Numbered from the stretch's first letter, positions 32,812 to 44,862 are shown. The stretch is DNA of 64,000 nucleotides from Hormiphora californensis (GCA_020137815.1 CM035357.1:2093020-2157019), one strand, 5' to 3'. The notes: generated from the sequence alone by a model not told the origin. A program made the numbers and translations.

Positions 32812-34736
32812 TGACATGACATCTCCTCCAATAGGTGTCTGATAGTGGCGGTACCATTTTGCACTATGCCCCTGCTCCTTGGGGCCGTCTGGTTTGGTAC
32901 TGGTGTTTGCTATGGGTTGATGGACTCTAACTACGTGCAGGTTATTCAGGTACAGTCGGACCCCGATTTATTAGCACCCCGATTTAGTGGCACCCCGATT
33001 TAGTGGCAGGATATTTTCTCCCCGATGATGCCACTAAATCGGGGTCCGACTATAATAAGAGAGGTTTAGTAACGAAGAGGGGTTATTTCGTAACCAAGTA
33101 AGAGGGGTAATCAGAATAATCGGGCTTCTAACGGATGGAGTGTACCTCACTCCTCACTAGACATCACCCCAATTTCGCCTTAGTCCTCACCTCACCTCAC
33201 CTCACCTCACCTCACACTTCACCTCACCTCATACCTCACCATTCACCATTCACCTCACAGATGCTCAAAGCTAGAAAAAGGTCCACCTACACTAATCTAC
33301 TGTATGCAATTTATGGAATCAGTTGTTTTGCTATCACCTTCGTGTTGCGATACATCCAAAATAACGTTACAGGTTGGTCACATTGTGATCCCTTTGCACC
33401 CCTGTCACCCATAAACCCTGTCTGGCGCCGCCGTCCCCATCTGAGCGCACTGAGAATCAAATTGGGGTATGGCGCCACCATACAGCCTAAACCCCTTTTG
33501 TTTCATTCCTTGTTTAATTTCCAGATACATCGGACGAGTTGATGTATAGTTTTGGTGTGAACGGTGGAATTTCACTTTTCATTGCTGCCGCTCTTCTCCT
33601 CATTCACTTTGTCAGGTACTTTGAATTAGTTTAATCCTATCATGATATTATATTATTTCAACTGGAAGACAGGGGTGTCCCGTTGTTTCTCTGAGCTCCA
33701 GACAGTGTAAGATTTAGTTAACAGCCCCAGTTCATGAACCCCCCCTACCTACCAGGTCATCGCAGAATGTGGAATTCGTCAATGAGGATATTCCGCAACA
33801 GGTTGCTGTTAAATTCAAAAGTTTCCAGCACTACTACCTCAGGTAGATATATGTTGTAATAATCCTCCTAAACTTTTGGGGAAACAGGGTCGAGCAAGGC
33901 AAGGTCGTCCATATCCTGATTTGTAGAGTGAGTAACCATTTACTCAACAAATCCCGGCGGACAAAAAGTTCTTAAAATGTGAGAAGATGATAGATTATAT
34001 ATTCTGAACCTTTTGACATGTATTTATTTCAGTTTCACGCTACTGATACTTTCCGCATTTCTTATCATTTTCAATGTGTCCGCCTGTTGGAATTTCATCC
34101 TTGTTTTTGCAAGAAACTCATCTGCCAACCTTACTGACGATCAAGCATTCGTTGTTGTCCAGGTAACTGACCTGTCACGCGTGATTGTTGTCCACTGGAC
34201 AGTCCAGGTAACTGACCTGTCACGCGTGATTGTTGTCCAGGTAACTGACCTGTCACGCGTGATTGTTGTTCAGGTAACTGACCTGTCACGCGTGATTGGT
34301 GTCCAGGTAACTGACCTCTCACGCGTGATTGTTGTTCAGGTAACTGACCTGTCACGCGTGATTGGTGTCCAGGTAACTGACCTCTCACACGTGATTGTTG
34401 TCCAGGTAACTGACCTCTCACGCGTGATTGTTGTTCAGGTAACTGACCTGTCACGCGTGATTGTTGTCCATATAACTGACCTGTCACGCGTGATTGGTGC
34501 TTAGATAACTGACATGCATTATAGGTGTTTAACCCTCTCTCTCCCAGGTGTTTTACGGTGCAATGATGGTTATTCGGGTGACAAGCGTATTCATAGTCCT
34601 ATTCTACAAGAACACTACGGTGGTTTTGCTTATCACCAACAGCCTCCTGATGGTTGGGTGTCTATCTGCCATCCTACTGCGAGACACTCAGTACGGGGGT
34701 ATCCTTATGATAGCACTCTTCTTTGGAGCAGGTATG

Positions 34737-34783
<47 letters not shown>

Positions 34784-34784
34784 A

Positions 34785-34836
<52 letters not shown>

Positions 34837-34908
34837 CGACAGCTACAGACAGACAGAAAGACAGACAGACAGACAGACAGACAGTCAGTCAGTCAGACAG
34901 ATAGACAC

Positions 34909-34942
<34 letters not shown>

Positions 34943-37028
34943 TAACTTATATAACAACTCTACATAATTCCAGGTGTTGGATTGTTTCATCAGTCTCTGT
35001 TGAACTGGTTCCAAGACCACATTATCATCACCCCTTCCACCACCCTGCCCTTCTTCCTCGCTTCAACCTCAGGTATCACTGCGCTGGCAAGCGCAAAGGT
35101 TGCCATTCCCCCCCCCCCCCTCAAAAAGCGCCGCCAGAAACGCAGTTATACGTTTTATGGGTGTTTGGCTGAAAATCCAGATTTCAGAAGGCTATAGCGT
35201 GGCTCCCTTTCATCCGTTTGACTTTAAATTTGGAATGTATACCCGGCTTGGGGTCTTTGACTCAAGTTCAAAATTTCAAGTCTCTATCTCATCTGGAACC
35301 GAAGTTACAGACAGGTCCCATTTGCCCTAAATTCAGTGTAACAGGCATGCGCGCACGCGCGCGCGTAGGAGAGACGCTTTTTATAAGTGAATGTGACGCC
35401 AAACGAAAAGAGATAGAGACTTCATCTTTTCACAGCTGGTAGATCTACTGGATGTGTGTGCATTAGTCGTAGTGGGATCCCTTTTCATCGACAGGAACGT
35501 CCTACAGAACGTCTTAAAGTCGTCATTTTTCAGACTCTAACCAAAATTCTTTGAGCTCAATTTGCACACTGAAGACGGATTCTAATCGAAAATCGAAGAT
35601 TATATCATGGAAAGAGAATTGTCTGAACTTTCAGAAACTATATCGTGAATTTTGAAAACCAGACGTATAAGGGTCTTAAAACGCGTCTAAAGTGTTATGA
35701 CTGTTTAAAAACAGATATGACGTTATGGGTTTTTTTCGCTATAGCGGACTCAAATCTCATCCAATCGATCTCAAACTTGGTCAGTATCTTCATCTAGGTG
35801 GGCCCGATAATATGACGTCATAATTTTGACGTTACAACGTCGTGACGTCATTTTATGACGTCAAAATGACGTCAAAAATGAAAATTTCTCAATTTCGCGA
35901 CTCTACCCTCTCTATACCAATTCTACTAAATATACATGGATAAAAAATCCCAAAAATGATGCAAATTATACCAAAACTAATTGAAATTAGTAGGTCGGAA
36001 AGGTTGCCTTACGATTTGAGCTACCTTTGGCACTGGTACATTCCCTTTTGAAGATAACTGAAGCATCTGTAACCTGTCTATACCCCGTGAAAGTTACGGT
36101 GCCTAAGGTAGCTCAAATCGTAAGGCAACCTTTCCGGCCTACTAATTTCAATTAGTTTTGGTATAATACATATTATACATATATTATATGACATTGGTTG
36201 CTTCGTGATACCTGACCGCCTTGTTGATTAATGGCTAGGCTTATAGCATGAATATATAATGCGTAGAATTAATTGACCATTCAGGGATATTACTGTAATA
36301 ATCCCCTCATATCCCTCAGGTTTTGTTGCTGGTCCCTCTATTGTTCCACACATCATCACCAACGGAAATGGTAAGCAACTCTTCCATAACACCCTTCTTG
36401 TATTATAGACCCGATCTTTGCTTGTTGAGTAAGGTAACACCCTTACCAACCCTTAGTTAACAAATCTTTGCAAAATTAGAATTCAAAATGAATTCTGAAC
36501 CTAACCATTTTTTGTGTGTCTTCTCCTTATCCAATTGATACCATCCATGGCCCCCTCTATTATAGTTGCACTCCCCCACTGTCAGAGCATTGGCCTGACA
36601 GCTCCCCCACCAGTTAGACAATACCCCACACTCCAATCTGTAACCAATATATTTATTTATAGGCTGAGGTTAACCCGAACGCCTTCCTGATTCTCGTTAC
36701 CACCCTCTCCCTCCTCACCATCATCTGCTCAACCCTCCTGGTGACCCTGGAACGAGTGAAGGACGTTAACGTCAAGGATATCGAATTACTCCCCTCCCTA
36801 ATTGGAACTCCAGTCTCCCTGCTTCCCTCTCTAATTGGGACTCCAATCTCCCTGCGGACACCCCGTCCTGATTCCCATGATGATGGTGATGATGATGGTG
36901 TAGATCGAGTGGCAAGTCAGAGTAGTACCACTGTGAGTGTCTTGAGGGAGAGTAGGTTGAGTAAAATGTCGTCAAGTTATGTGCAGCAACTTGATCCAAC
37001 ACTCTCCTTCATTACTTCCCTCAATTAA
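30794..37028 (+). CDS. Major facilitator superfamily transporter, MFSD4-like
   Basis: Phase-compatible exons: 30794-30905, 31181-31388, 32079-32178, 32321-32408, 32540-32681, 32835-32949, 33261-33372, 33525-33615, 33756-33842, 34033-34162, 34548-34731, 34974-35072, 36320-36370 and 36663-37028. A Ser/Arg/Asp-rich cytosolic N-terminus (130 residues; SRNSWNSRNSW, DDEDDDDDDH) precedes about 10-12 membrane segments, e.g. LVVLLTSSVMVFGVFW, LLLGAVWFGTGVCYG, ISLFIAAALLLIHFV, SFTLLILSAFLIIF, MIALFFGAGVGLFH and AFLILVTTLSLLTII. The loop order and 'G.GMD' phrase before TM5 (YGLMDSNYVQVIQ) suggest the MFSD4 group, whose substrates are sugars or unclear. The 13/14 junction is unresolved: the membrane-like reading of exon 13 (GFVAGPSIVPHII) ends out of phase with exon 14, whereas a 26-nt longer exon 12 restores phase but gives an unlikely peptide. 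Two TEs, three microsatellites and a donor-bearing minisatellite fill the introns. Confidence 0.75.
31436..31951. mobile_element. G-tract-ended TIR element in MFS intron 2, 8-bp target duplication
   Basis: Ends are G-tract plus CCTGCCGCAAGAATCTCAG and its complement plus a C-tract of about 15. AATTTGGG lies outside both ends. Interior is AT-rich with GAGATTTTTGAG repeats. The internal sequence differs from the 8, 16 and 59.7 kb elements, so it is a separate family sharing the homopolymer-end design. Confidence 0.75.
32720..32810. repeat. (CAGA)n microsatellite, MFS intron 5
   Basis: GACA/CAGA tetramers nearly uninterrupted. A longer (CAGA)n tract fills intron 11 at about 34737-34941. The cysteine/valine-rich or glutamine-rich ORFs over them are artefacts. 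Confidence 0.9.
32953..33052. mobile_element. Mini pogo-like MITE in MFS intron 6
   Basis: CAGTCGGACCCCGATTTA starts four bases after the exon 6 donor; the right end is ATCGGGGTCCGACTA-TA. Contains CACCCCGATTTAGTGG units like the copy in DNAJC9. Confidence 0.75.
34150..34500 (+). repeat. 33-bp minisatellite carrying a splice donor in each unit
   Basis: The unit GTAACTGACCTGTCACGCGTG plus GATTGTTGTCCAG-type spacer repeats about ten times, starting at the donor of MFS exon 10 (gttgtccag|gtaactg). Each unit repeats that exon end and donor, and the array stays open in the exon frame because 33 bp is 11 codons (VQVTDLSRVIV). Most change between copies is at two positions. Confidence 0.85.
35073..36319. 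other. MFS intron 12 with foldback insertion
   Basis: A C-tract at 35108 is followed by AAAAAGCGCCGCCAGAAAC and about 800 bp of unique sequence, including a TGACGTCA-rich segment near 35815-35875, then a palindrome (about 35955-36170) whose arms begin ACCAAAACTAATTGAAATT and contain GGAAAGGTTGCCTTACG. No exon was seen. Confidence 0.5.
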
Positions 37029-37204
37029 CGGACTTTTGTGACGTCATAACGATGACGTAATAGCTCTCCGGACAGCTAATTGGTATGTGAACTGAAGTTT
37101 TTTTTGTAAAACATAGTGTATAGACAGTTTTTTTTTCAAATTTTGTAAGACACATGAAATCACTTTTCCAAAAATCCCAAAGATCGCTGTATCCCACTTT
37201 TTTT

Positions 37205-40200
37205 CTAGAAATCAAGCCGGTTCTTCTTTGCCCGTCCCTCGGCCAACCATTGCTTGATGAGAGCGACCTCTTGTTTCCTAGCGACAATGACAGATTTAGG
37301 GTCCTCTGGGTGGGATCCTCTGAGATCCAAATGGTGGGCACCGTCCTTGATCATAATGGCTTTTACAGTCGGGTTAACGTCCTTCAAGACACCACCTGTA
37401 GAGAGGAGGGGGAGACATGGGTTTTGTTGAGTAGGGGTTACTTAATAATCATGTTTAGGGAATAGGGTTGTTGAATACAGTTGGGAGGGAGTATATATGG
37501 TTGGGAGGGGTGGAGTGTGGGAAATATGGGGATTTATTAGGGGATTTATTTCCAAAGCTGTGTCCACTTACCAGCATGCCAGGGGTCAAGATGACCGTTA
37601 GAGAATATGATATTGCTGGCTGCCTTGAAATCAGCGCTCCAGTAATTCAAACTTGCACGTACTGGGTCTGGGGTCACCCCGTACTTTTCACTACAGTACC
37701 TTTAGGGAGGGTGAGGTTAGTGGTTATGTTCTACTCCTCCTTTACCTTTAGGGAGGGTTGGTGGTTCAACTTCAAGTTTATTTCGTGGTAAAACGAAACC
37801 AACATCGAAACGTTACATTCTGCTCAGAACCTGTCAGGCGCCGCGGATCGCATAAATTGGGGTCTGGCGCCGCAAGACAGCTCAGATCCCCCAGGGACAG
37901 CAAAGCATAGCTAGCTGATACGGCCACCTTCTCACAATTCTTACTTTCCGACTATTTTAGGGTCCCACTGTAGGGGAGGGAACATGTCCGTGACATTGTT
38001 GCTTGGGGTGGCTAGTTGGAACTCTGTGCAGCATTGCCAGTCCCAGGCCACAGCGGCTGGACCTGTCCCACAACCTATAGGGGGATTTGTTGAGATGCTG
38101 TAGAGTATTATAGGGGTCACTGTGTGAATCTGGGAGACTGAATGAGTTTAGGATTTGTTGAGATGCTGTAGGGTGTAGGGGTAACCTTAGAATGTAGGGG
38201 GAAGAGGTCATGCGTGGGCTGTAGAGTGTAGGCCACACCCTACACTGCAGTAGGGTAACTGTGCGAATCTGGGAGACTGAATAAGTTTATAACTCCTAAT
38301 AGGAGAGTTAAATGGGGTCTGGCGCCGCCGCACAGTTCATGTAGAACTACATACTAACCAGTAATATCAGCACATTCAATAAAGTCTTCGTATATATTAA
38401 AACATTTCTTTGTCCCGCTGGTCCCATTGTAGAAGAGTCCTGCAGCAGCTGCCAGTGCCTTCATCTCGTCTCCACTTTCATCCATTTCATCTAGCATGAG
38501 GTTACACGCCGCAGTTACCTGTCAGGATATATGTCATATGAAGGGGAGGGAGGTTACATGCCGCATTCTGTCAGGGTTCAGTAGATCAATGGGGGGGGGG
38601 GGGTGAGGAAGGTAACTTACCGGCCATGCAGGGAGATCTCCAAAGAACTCAGCAGGGTAGGGGTAGTCCACCATGGCCATCATTAGCATGCTGTTCCTGA
38701 CCCATCCTACCAGGTGGTCAAACTGGGTCATATTGAACGGCTTACACAACCTGGTGATGAGGGGGTGTGAGGCTAGGGGTGTGATGAGGGTGTGTGAGGC
38801 TAGGGGTGTGTGAGGCTAGGGGTGTGATGAGGGTGTGTGAGGCTAGGGGTGTGATGAGGGTGTGTGAATCACATTGTGATCAGCTGTCAGGCCAATGCTC
38901 TGACCACAGTTCTCGCGCGTGAGAAGCGAGAATGGGTCAGGCCAATGCTCTGACAGGTGATCAGGGGAATAGTGGATACCCTTCGAGGGAAAGGATTGGG
39001 GACTACAGTATTAGGTGGCATACAAATTCAAATGGGGGGGGGGGGGTTCATAAACTATAAATTTGGAGTAGTAAGGTCTTGCGAAAATGTTTTTAGACAC
39101 TCACTTGAAGGTGCTGGTAACAGCCTCCTCAAACCCTGCACTCTTCACCGTCTCGTACAGCTTAGTGAACCCGTTCCTAGTTACTTCCGGACACCTCTTA
39201 TTAACAGCCCCAAAGTCAGTGGTCACAATTTGGAAAAACTTTTGCTTTGGTTTGGCGGTTTTGGCCATCATTGGGAGTGGTGCTGAGGCAGGCGAGGGCC
39301 ACGTCGACAAGTTGAGGGTATCTGAGCCTCATCCAGGCAGTCAGCATTCCCCCATAGCTACCACCAAATGACACCACCTGGGGGAGGGGTCAGTTGACAA
39401 TTCCCTAGTTGCAGTGTCACAACCCACCTTCCAATTCCAGAATATAATTTCTACCTTTCCTCAGAATTAGATACCAATGAGTGATCTATTCATTACCCCC
39501 AACATGACATTTACCTGTTCAATGTTGTATGTTTCCTTGTAGTACTTTATGACATCAGCAAAGTCCGCAGTAGCCTGGATGGATGAGAGGTATCGGAGTC
39601 CGTCTGGGGTGAACGCCGCCTCGCTAGACCCCCATGGGATGGATTCACCGTAGTACCTGTACATGTGATTAATTAACTAATTAATTGATAGGGTGGTATT
39701 CTCAATCTCATCACAGTAGGAACGCGTTATTTTGTGACTCGTCGTTAGTTCCCATGGTCTCACCCGGCCCAGAAGCTGTCGGGCCAATGCTCTGAGTCAG
39801 AGTCTGACAGTCCAGAAGGGTGTCCCTAGCAAGTGTAAGGTAGCAAAGAGACCCCTCTGTCCCAGGGGTTTAGACTTTAAAGCACTCAGCACTCAGCACG
39901 GGCACTACCCTTGCTCTAAAATTCCTAAAATGTTCAGCTACCTGTGTTCAATAAAGACGATCAGGGCGTTAAACTGGGGTGCAATATCAAACATGAACCC
40001 CGTATTATCGTAGAAGCTCTCCAGAGGTCCCTCGTTCCCCGTGTACACAAACAGAGGTCCACTCTTGTTTTGTTTCCAGTGGGTGTCGTACTCGAAAACT
40101 CGCTGAGAATTACAGGGTGTTACATTTGTACAGGGTGACACTAGGGCGATTCACTATTCAGGGGTGTTAAAGGGTAATTGGGTTTAGCTTTACGCAAATG

Positions 40201-40429
40201 GGTCGCGACTCGGGTGTGCTCAGTGGGTGCCAGAATGAAACAGCATGAAACAGCTCTAGAAAGGGCCACTCACCAGTACAAATGTTTCAGCGCTCTCGGG
40301 ACTGTAAGTGAAGTGATCTAGTGTGGCAGTATACTTCCATTTCCGGGTAGGTTCGGGAATGTTATCCCTGTACTTGCCTGCTCCTACAGCAGCGGCTAGG
40401 AGGACAAACAAAACTGTGCAACGTAACAT
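37205..40429 (-). CDS. PRCP: S28 serine carboxypeptidase, lysosomal Pro-X carboxypeptidase type
   Basis: Peptidase family S28 (PRCP and DPP7) removes residues next to proline in lysosomes or outside the cell. Nine exons read leftward: 40429-40274, 40102-39942, 39656-39515, 39377-39105, 38750-38621, 38518-38359, 38062-37945, 37699-37572 and 37395-37205, encoding about 484 residues (human PRCP 496). N-terminal signal peptide [18 protein letters not shown]. Motifs in order: [28 protein letters not shown], the nucleophile [23 protein letters not shown] and PAWPV, then [12 protein letters not shown] (catalytic Asp) and [10 protein letters not shown] (catalytic His), all present. One anomaly: in exon 4 the family's ALASAP is read only if an extra TGCC (a local GCCT duplication near 39285) is ignored; otherwise the frame stops soon after. 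It is convergent with the MFS gene, about 180 bp apart. Confidence 0.9.
38755..38860. repeat. GGTGTGTGAGGCTAG minisatellite in PRCP intron 4
   Basis: GGTGTGATGAG and GGTGTGTGAGGCTAG units alternate about six times immediately upstream (in gene direction) of exon 5. Confidence 0.75.
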
Positions 40430-40599
40430 GGTGAAATGAGAGAGGGACTGGGAGAGATAAACAGGGAGATAACGCACGTGTCATGTGAGGTGTGGTGCAG
40501 CGTGGGAAGTAAGGAGGGATTTATCAGCCGCAAAGTTATTATCTCACATGTTGTACGTGATTGAAATCGTGGCGGAAACTTTTTATGTGATGTTGACTC

Positions 40600-40756
<157 letters not shown>

Positions 40757-40869
40757 TACATGTTTGAACACAAAATACACTGTGCGGCGACACCGGATGT
40801 GTGTATTACACACACCCACATCCGGGGTCGCCCACCAATATACACGTATAGCCCACGCACCACCACTCT

Positions 40870-41421
40870 TCTGTGTAAACTACTTGCCAGCTAGATAGGG
40901 TGATATTCCGGCACCATGAAATTACATGCAACACCGTGACAGATAGTCACGTAATTGTAGAACAAGTCGGAAGACAGTGCAGAAACGGTCCCTTTCCAGC
41001 GCCCTGAGAGGTTCACCCGGCGCGCGCATCTCCTAGGGGGGTCTACAATTGTTGGAAAACTTGGCGCTGGAGTGCTGACGATATAGGCACTCGCAACCTA
41101 CGCACGCGCTCTACACCAACCCTTTCTCTCTCTGCACACTTGCTTCTGCACCCTCCGACCCGCCCGCCACTTTTTGGCATTTAGACAAAGTTTCAAACAC
41201 GTTTCATTAACGGAAATAAACATCAAATAAAAACACTGTGGGGTAAAAAATAAGGGTATGATGAAAGTTGGTGTTCAGTTTCTCTCACACACGCACAGCG
41301 ACACAGTCAAATAAATGTTCACACACTCTCTCTCGGGTATAATATCAACCTCTCAAATTCACTGTCTTTTTCATACAATTTTCTCTCACAAACATCACTG
41401 TCCAATCTCTCTCTCAAATCT
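40870..41421. other. Intergenic stretch and 3' UTR of the first hnRNP gene
   Basis: Lies between the PRCP promoter and the stop codon of the downstream hnRNP gene. Contains AATAAA-type signals on the minus strand side and CA-rich DNA. No further gene seen. Confidence 0.5.
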
Positions 41422-41690
41422 TTAATAAGGTCTAAAACGGTTGAAGCTATTTTGGTTGTTATGGTCACCTCCTCGGAATCCTCCCCTTTGGTAACCACCT
41501 CCCCAACCACCTCCGAAACCACCTCGGCCTCCGCTGAAACCTCCTCGGCCGCCCCAACCGCCTGAAAAAGGGGTGTTGTTGTGGTTACTATGGTAACAAA
41601 ACAATTGTAAACAGGTGTTCATTTTAGGGGTGTTGAGAGGAGAGGAATGAGGGGGTGACGGATGAAAGAAAGAAATAGAGATAGAAAGAG

Positions 41691-41737
<47 letters not shown>

Positions 41738-42649
41738 ATAAAGAGAAAGAAAGAAAGAGTGAGATAGAGAAAGAAACAAAGAGAAAGAAAGAGAGAAAGA
41801 GAGAGATAATGTCAAGTGGGAACGAACCGTACAACACATGGTAGTGCATGTGTGCTGAAATCCCACAACACAACTCTCCAACCCCCACCCTCACTTGCAG
41901 GGCGGGGGCGGGGGAGTTGCAGAAATATGTGAGACACAACACACGCACAGTTGTTACAGTCAGAGACCACATATAGTTGGTGTTGGATGCACTAAATATC
42001 ACGTGATATAGGGGTCACGTGATATTAACACAGGAAAGAGGGGAGACTCAGCTCAGTCTTGTGTTGTTGCATCCGTGCAACAGGGGGGAGGGAGGGGGTA
42101 ACGTGCATGAATACTGCAGTAGATAACTGACACATAAAGCAAGCAACATCAACTTGAGACAAACAGAAGATACAGACATAACTAACAGGGCAAGAAACAG
42201 ATTAAAAAAAACAGACAAACAAACATACTAACTAACACTGTTAGTTAGTATGTTTCTTTGTCTGTTTGTCTAACAGACAAACAAACAAACAGACATAACA
42301 AACTAACAGACTAACTAACAGACAAACAAACAGACTTCACCAAACTCACCCCTTCCTCCTCGAGAGTTCTTGGGTTCAGCCTTGTTTGCAGTGATGGTGA
42401 TTCCATTGATCTCATGATTCCTTACGATAATCACCTTATCCACAGCGTCAGGGTTGTCGAACGTGATGAATCCGAAACCTCTGAAAATAGTGGGTTTGAG
42501 AGTCGTGTGGGAAGTTAGGTCTTTGAAGCTAGAGACTCTATGATAATATTTGCTGCAATAACAAGACGAAGAGGGAGAGAGAGGGATGGAGAGAGGGAGA
42601 GAGAAAAAAGAGAGAGAGAGAAAGAGAGAGAGAGCGAGAGAGAGAGAGA

Positions 42650-42715
<66 letters not shown>

Positions 42716-44862
42716 CCACATAGGACAAGGATATATCAGACCCACACACACTCACACAACAACGCACAAGACAACTCTCTCTCTCATTGACGGTGGTACT
42801 AGGCTGACCTGTCAGCACAATAACAACACTCTGCTTGTCAGTTTGTCAACTTGAATTCCTTAGTTTTTCAACTGCTATCCCCCAGGCCAAGCTAGTCAGT
42901 TAGTCAGTTTTCACCTGACTTTGGGTGTCTGTCAGACTGACAGTGTCAGTTTATCAGCTCTCACCTAAGTTTGGGTGTCTGTCCCTCAGGAAGACCCTCA
43001 GATCTCTCCCTCATCAATTCAACACTCTCGACAGTACAGGTGAAATTCTTTTCGAAGTATTCCTTGACAATCTCCTCTGTCAGTCCTTCTTTTACTCGAC
43101 CAAGGTAGACCCTGTGTGGGAATAACGGGGAGGGGGTTAGAGAGGATGTGAATTGTGAGGTCGTGGTGTTATAGCTAGTAGGGACCTGATGGGATAAGGA
43201 GGTTTGGAAAGGAGGGACTTCAAAAAGGCGGGGAAAAGAGAAAGGGAGAGAGCGAAAGAGAAAGTGTTTGGACTTAAGGTTGGGTCCGTTGGAAAAGGAA
43301 CAGTTTAAAGCAGGAACAGGTTATCCGAAGCTGATGCAAAAGTGGAATTACCATTCACCCCCAAAAAGAGAGGGTGGAGAGAGAGAGAGAGAAAGAGATG
43401 TAAACCAGAAATTTAAAGAGTGAGAGCGTACTGCAGTAAGCAAATCGCCAATTTGTATATCCGCCTCTCACTTTCCCTCGCTTTTACAGCCCTTCCATTT
43501 CTCTCCTTTCCATCTCTTTCTCTCTCTCCCCTCTCTCACCCAAGTGCACTCTCTACATCCGCGTTACACTCGCCCCCACTGCCTGTACTCCCACTGCACA
43601 CAGCTGATGACACGTGTACTCAACAACGGGGGAACTGCACACTCCTTCCTTCTTTCTATCTCTCTCTATCTCTCTCTTTCTCTATCTTTCTCGCTCCCTC
43701 TCTCTTTCTCTATCTATCTCTCTCTCTACTTCCCGGAACACCCAAACGCACATACCGTGCCTCGACGCTGCTGCACAGTTGAGAGCAGCCGAAACTGTGG
43801 AAAGTTGTGCAAAACGGAAACGCAAAAAGTTCTCTATTATTTTTATTTTTCATTCAAACTAAAGGGTTTCAGGTTCATTTATCGTGCCAGTGAATCTTAG
43901 ATATATATGGGTGTCTAAGATCTGGCAGTTAAAACCCCTAAAACTCCTCTCCTTACCCTTCTTACCTGAGAGATTTAACGCTTCCCTGGCCATCCTTGGG
44001 AATAGCCCTCTTGACCTCAAGCTGACGGTCATCTAGAGTCAGGCCAGTCTTCTTTTCGAGACACTTGTCCACTTCTTCGACTGTCTCAAAAGTGATAAAA
44101 CCAAATCCTCGGCTGACCTCTACAGGGGAGATTGTGTGATGGATGATGGGTCCAAGGAATGTCATGATAAAGGCAGAGAGAGGGAGAGAGAGAGAGAGAC
44201 AGAGAGAGGGAGAGAGAGGGAAAAAGAGAGAGAGGGAGAGAGATAGAGGGAGAGAGAGAGAAAAGAGAGACAACTTACTGCTTAGATCTTTAATGATAGT
44301 ACACTCAGAGATAGTTCCGAATTGTTCGAAAAACTCCTTCAGCTTCTCCTCTGTGGTGTCCCTGCTCAAGCCTGGGGAAAGGGAAATATAATTTCGATTA
44401 TACTGTCCGGCCAGGGAATATTTGTTACATTTGCTTTCTAGAGGCGAGGATATACACACAACTTAAAACTTGTGTTGTCTCTTGCCGGACAAGACATTCT
44501 GAGCAGTCTACTACATGACAGTGAGGTATAGGAAACATTTCTCAACCCTCACCTCCAATAAATAGCTTCCTGAGAGCATCAATCCCGGCAATTTTAGCCT
44601 TCACATCAGCAACCACAGGTGTAGGTGCAGCAGCGGCAGCACCCTCAGTAGTAGCCGGTGTTGTCTCAGATTCCATTGCCTCTGGAGCCTTCTCAGCTGC
44701 TTCATCTTTTGCAGCATCTCCCTCAGCCTTCTCCTCACTTTTCTCCTCCTCAGCAGGTTTTGTCTCCTCTGCTGCGGGAGTCTCTACTACTTCAGCAGGT
44801 GTTTCTACTGCAGGAGTTTCTTCAGTAGTAGCGGGAGCTTCCTCGGTGGTGGTTGTTTGTTC
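41422..44862 (-). CDS. hnRNP A/B/D-like protein, two RRMs and an RGG tail (copy 2); 5' end unresolved
   Basis: Nuclear RNA-binding protein of the 2xRBD-Gly class (hnRNP A/B, D, squid). Exons leftward: 44862-44553, 44371-44279, 44119-43966, 43111-42965, 42480-42350 and 41561-41422, about 324 codons. The N-terminal 95 residues are Ala/Glu/Thr/Pro-rich and acidic (TEEAPATTEETPA), as in hnRNP D/AB. RRM1 has RNP2 LFIGGL and RNP1 RGFGFITF; RRM2 has VYLGRV and RGFGFITF. The tail is Gly-rich with RGG boxes (GGRGGFSGGRGGFGGGWGGG) and ends NRFRPY. The first coding exon could not be fixed: no ATG is in frame ahead of the acidic region, and a spliced leader-like exon with donor at 45200 does not supply one. 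Introns carry (GA)n. Part of the exon 4/intron edge is duplicated at 42905-42930. Confidence 0.85.

Noticed and set aside
32517-34945. Cys/Leu/Ser or Gln/Thr/Asp repeat ORFs
   Set aside because: Translation of (CAGA)n microsatellites in MFS introns.
37021-37465. Plus-strand ORF over the last PRCP exon
   Set aside because: Antisense shadow of the S28 peptidase exon with the catalytic His motif.
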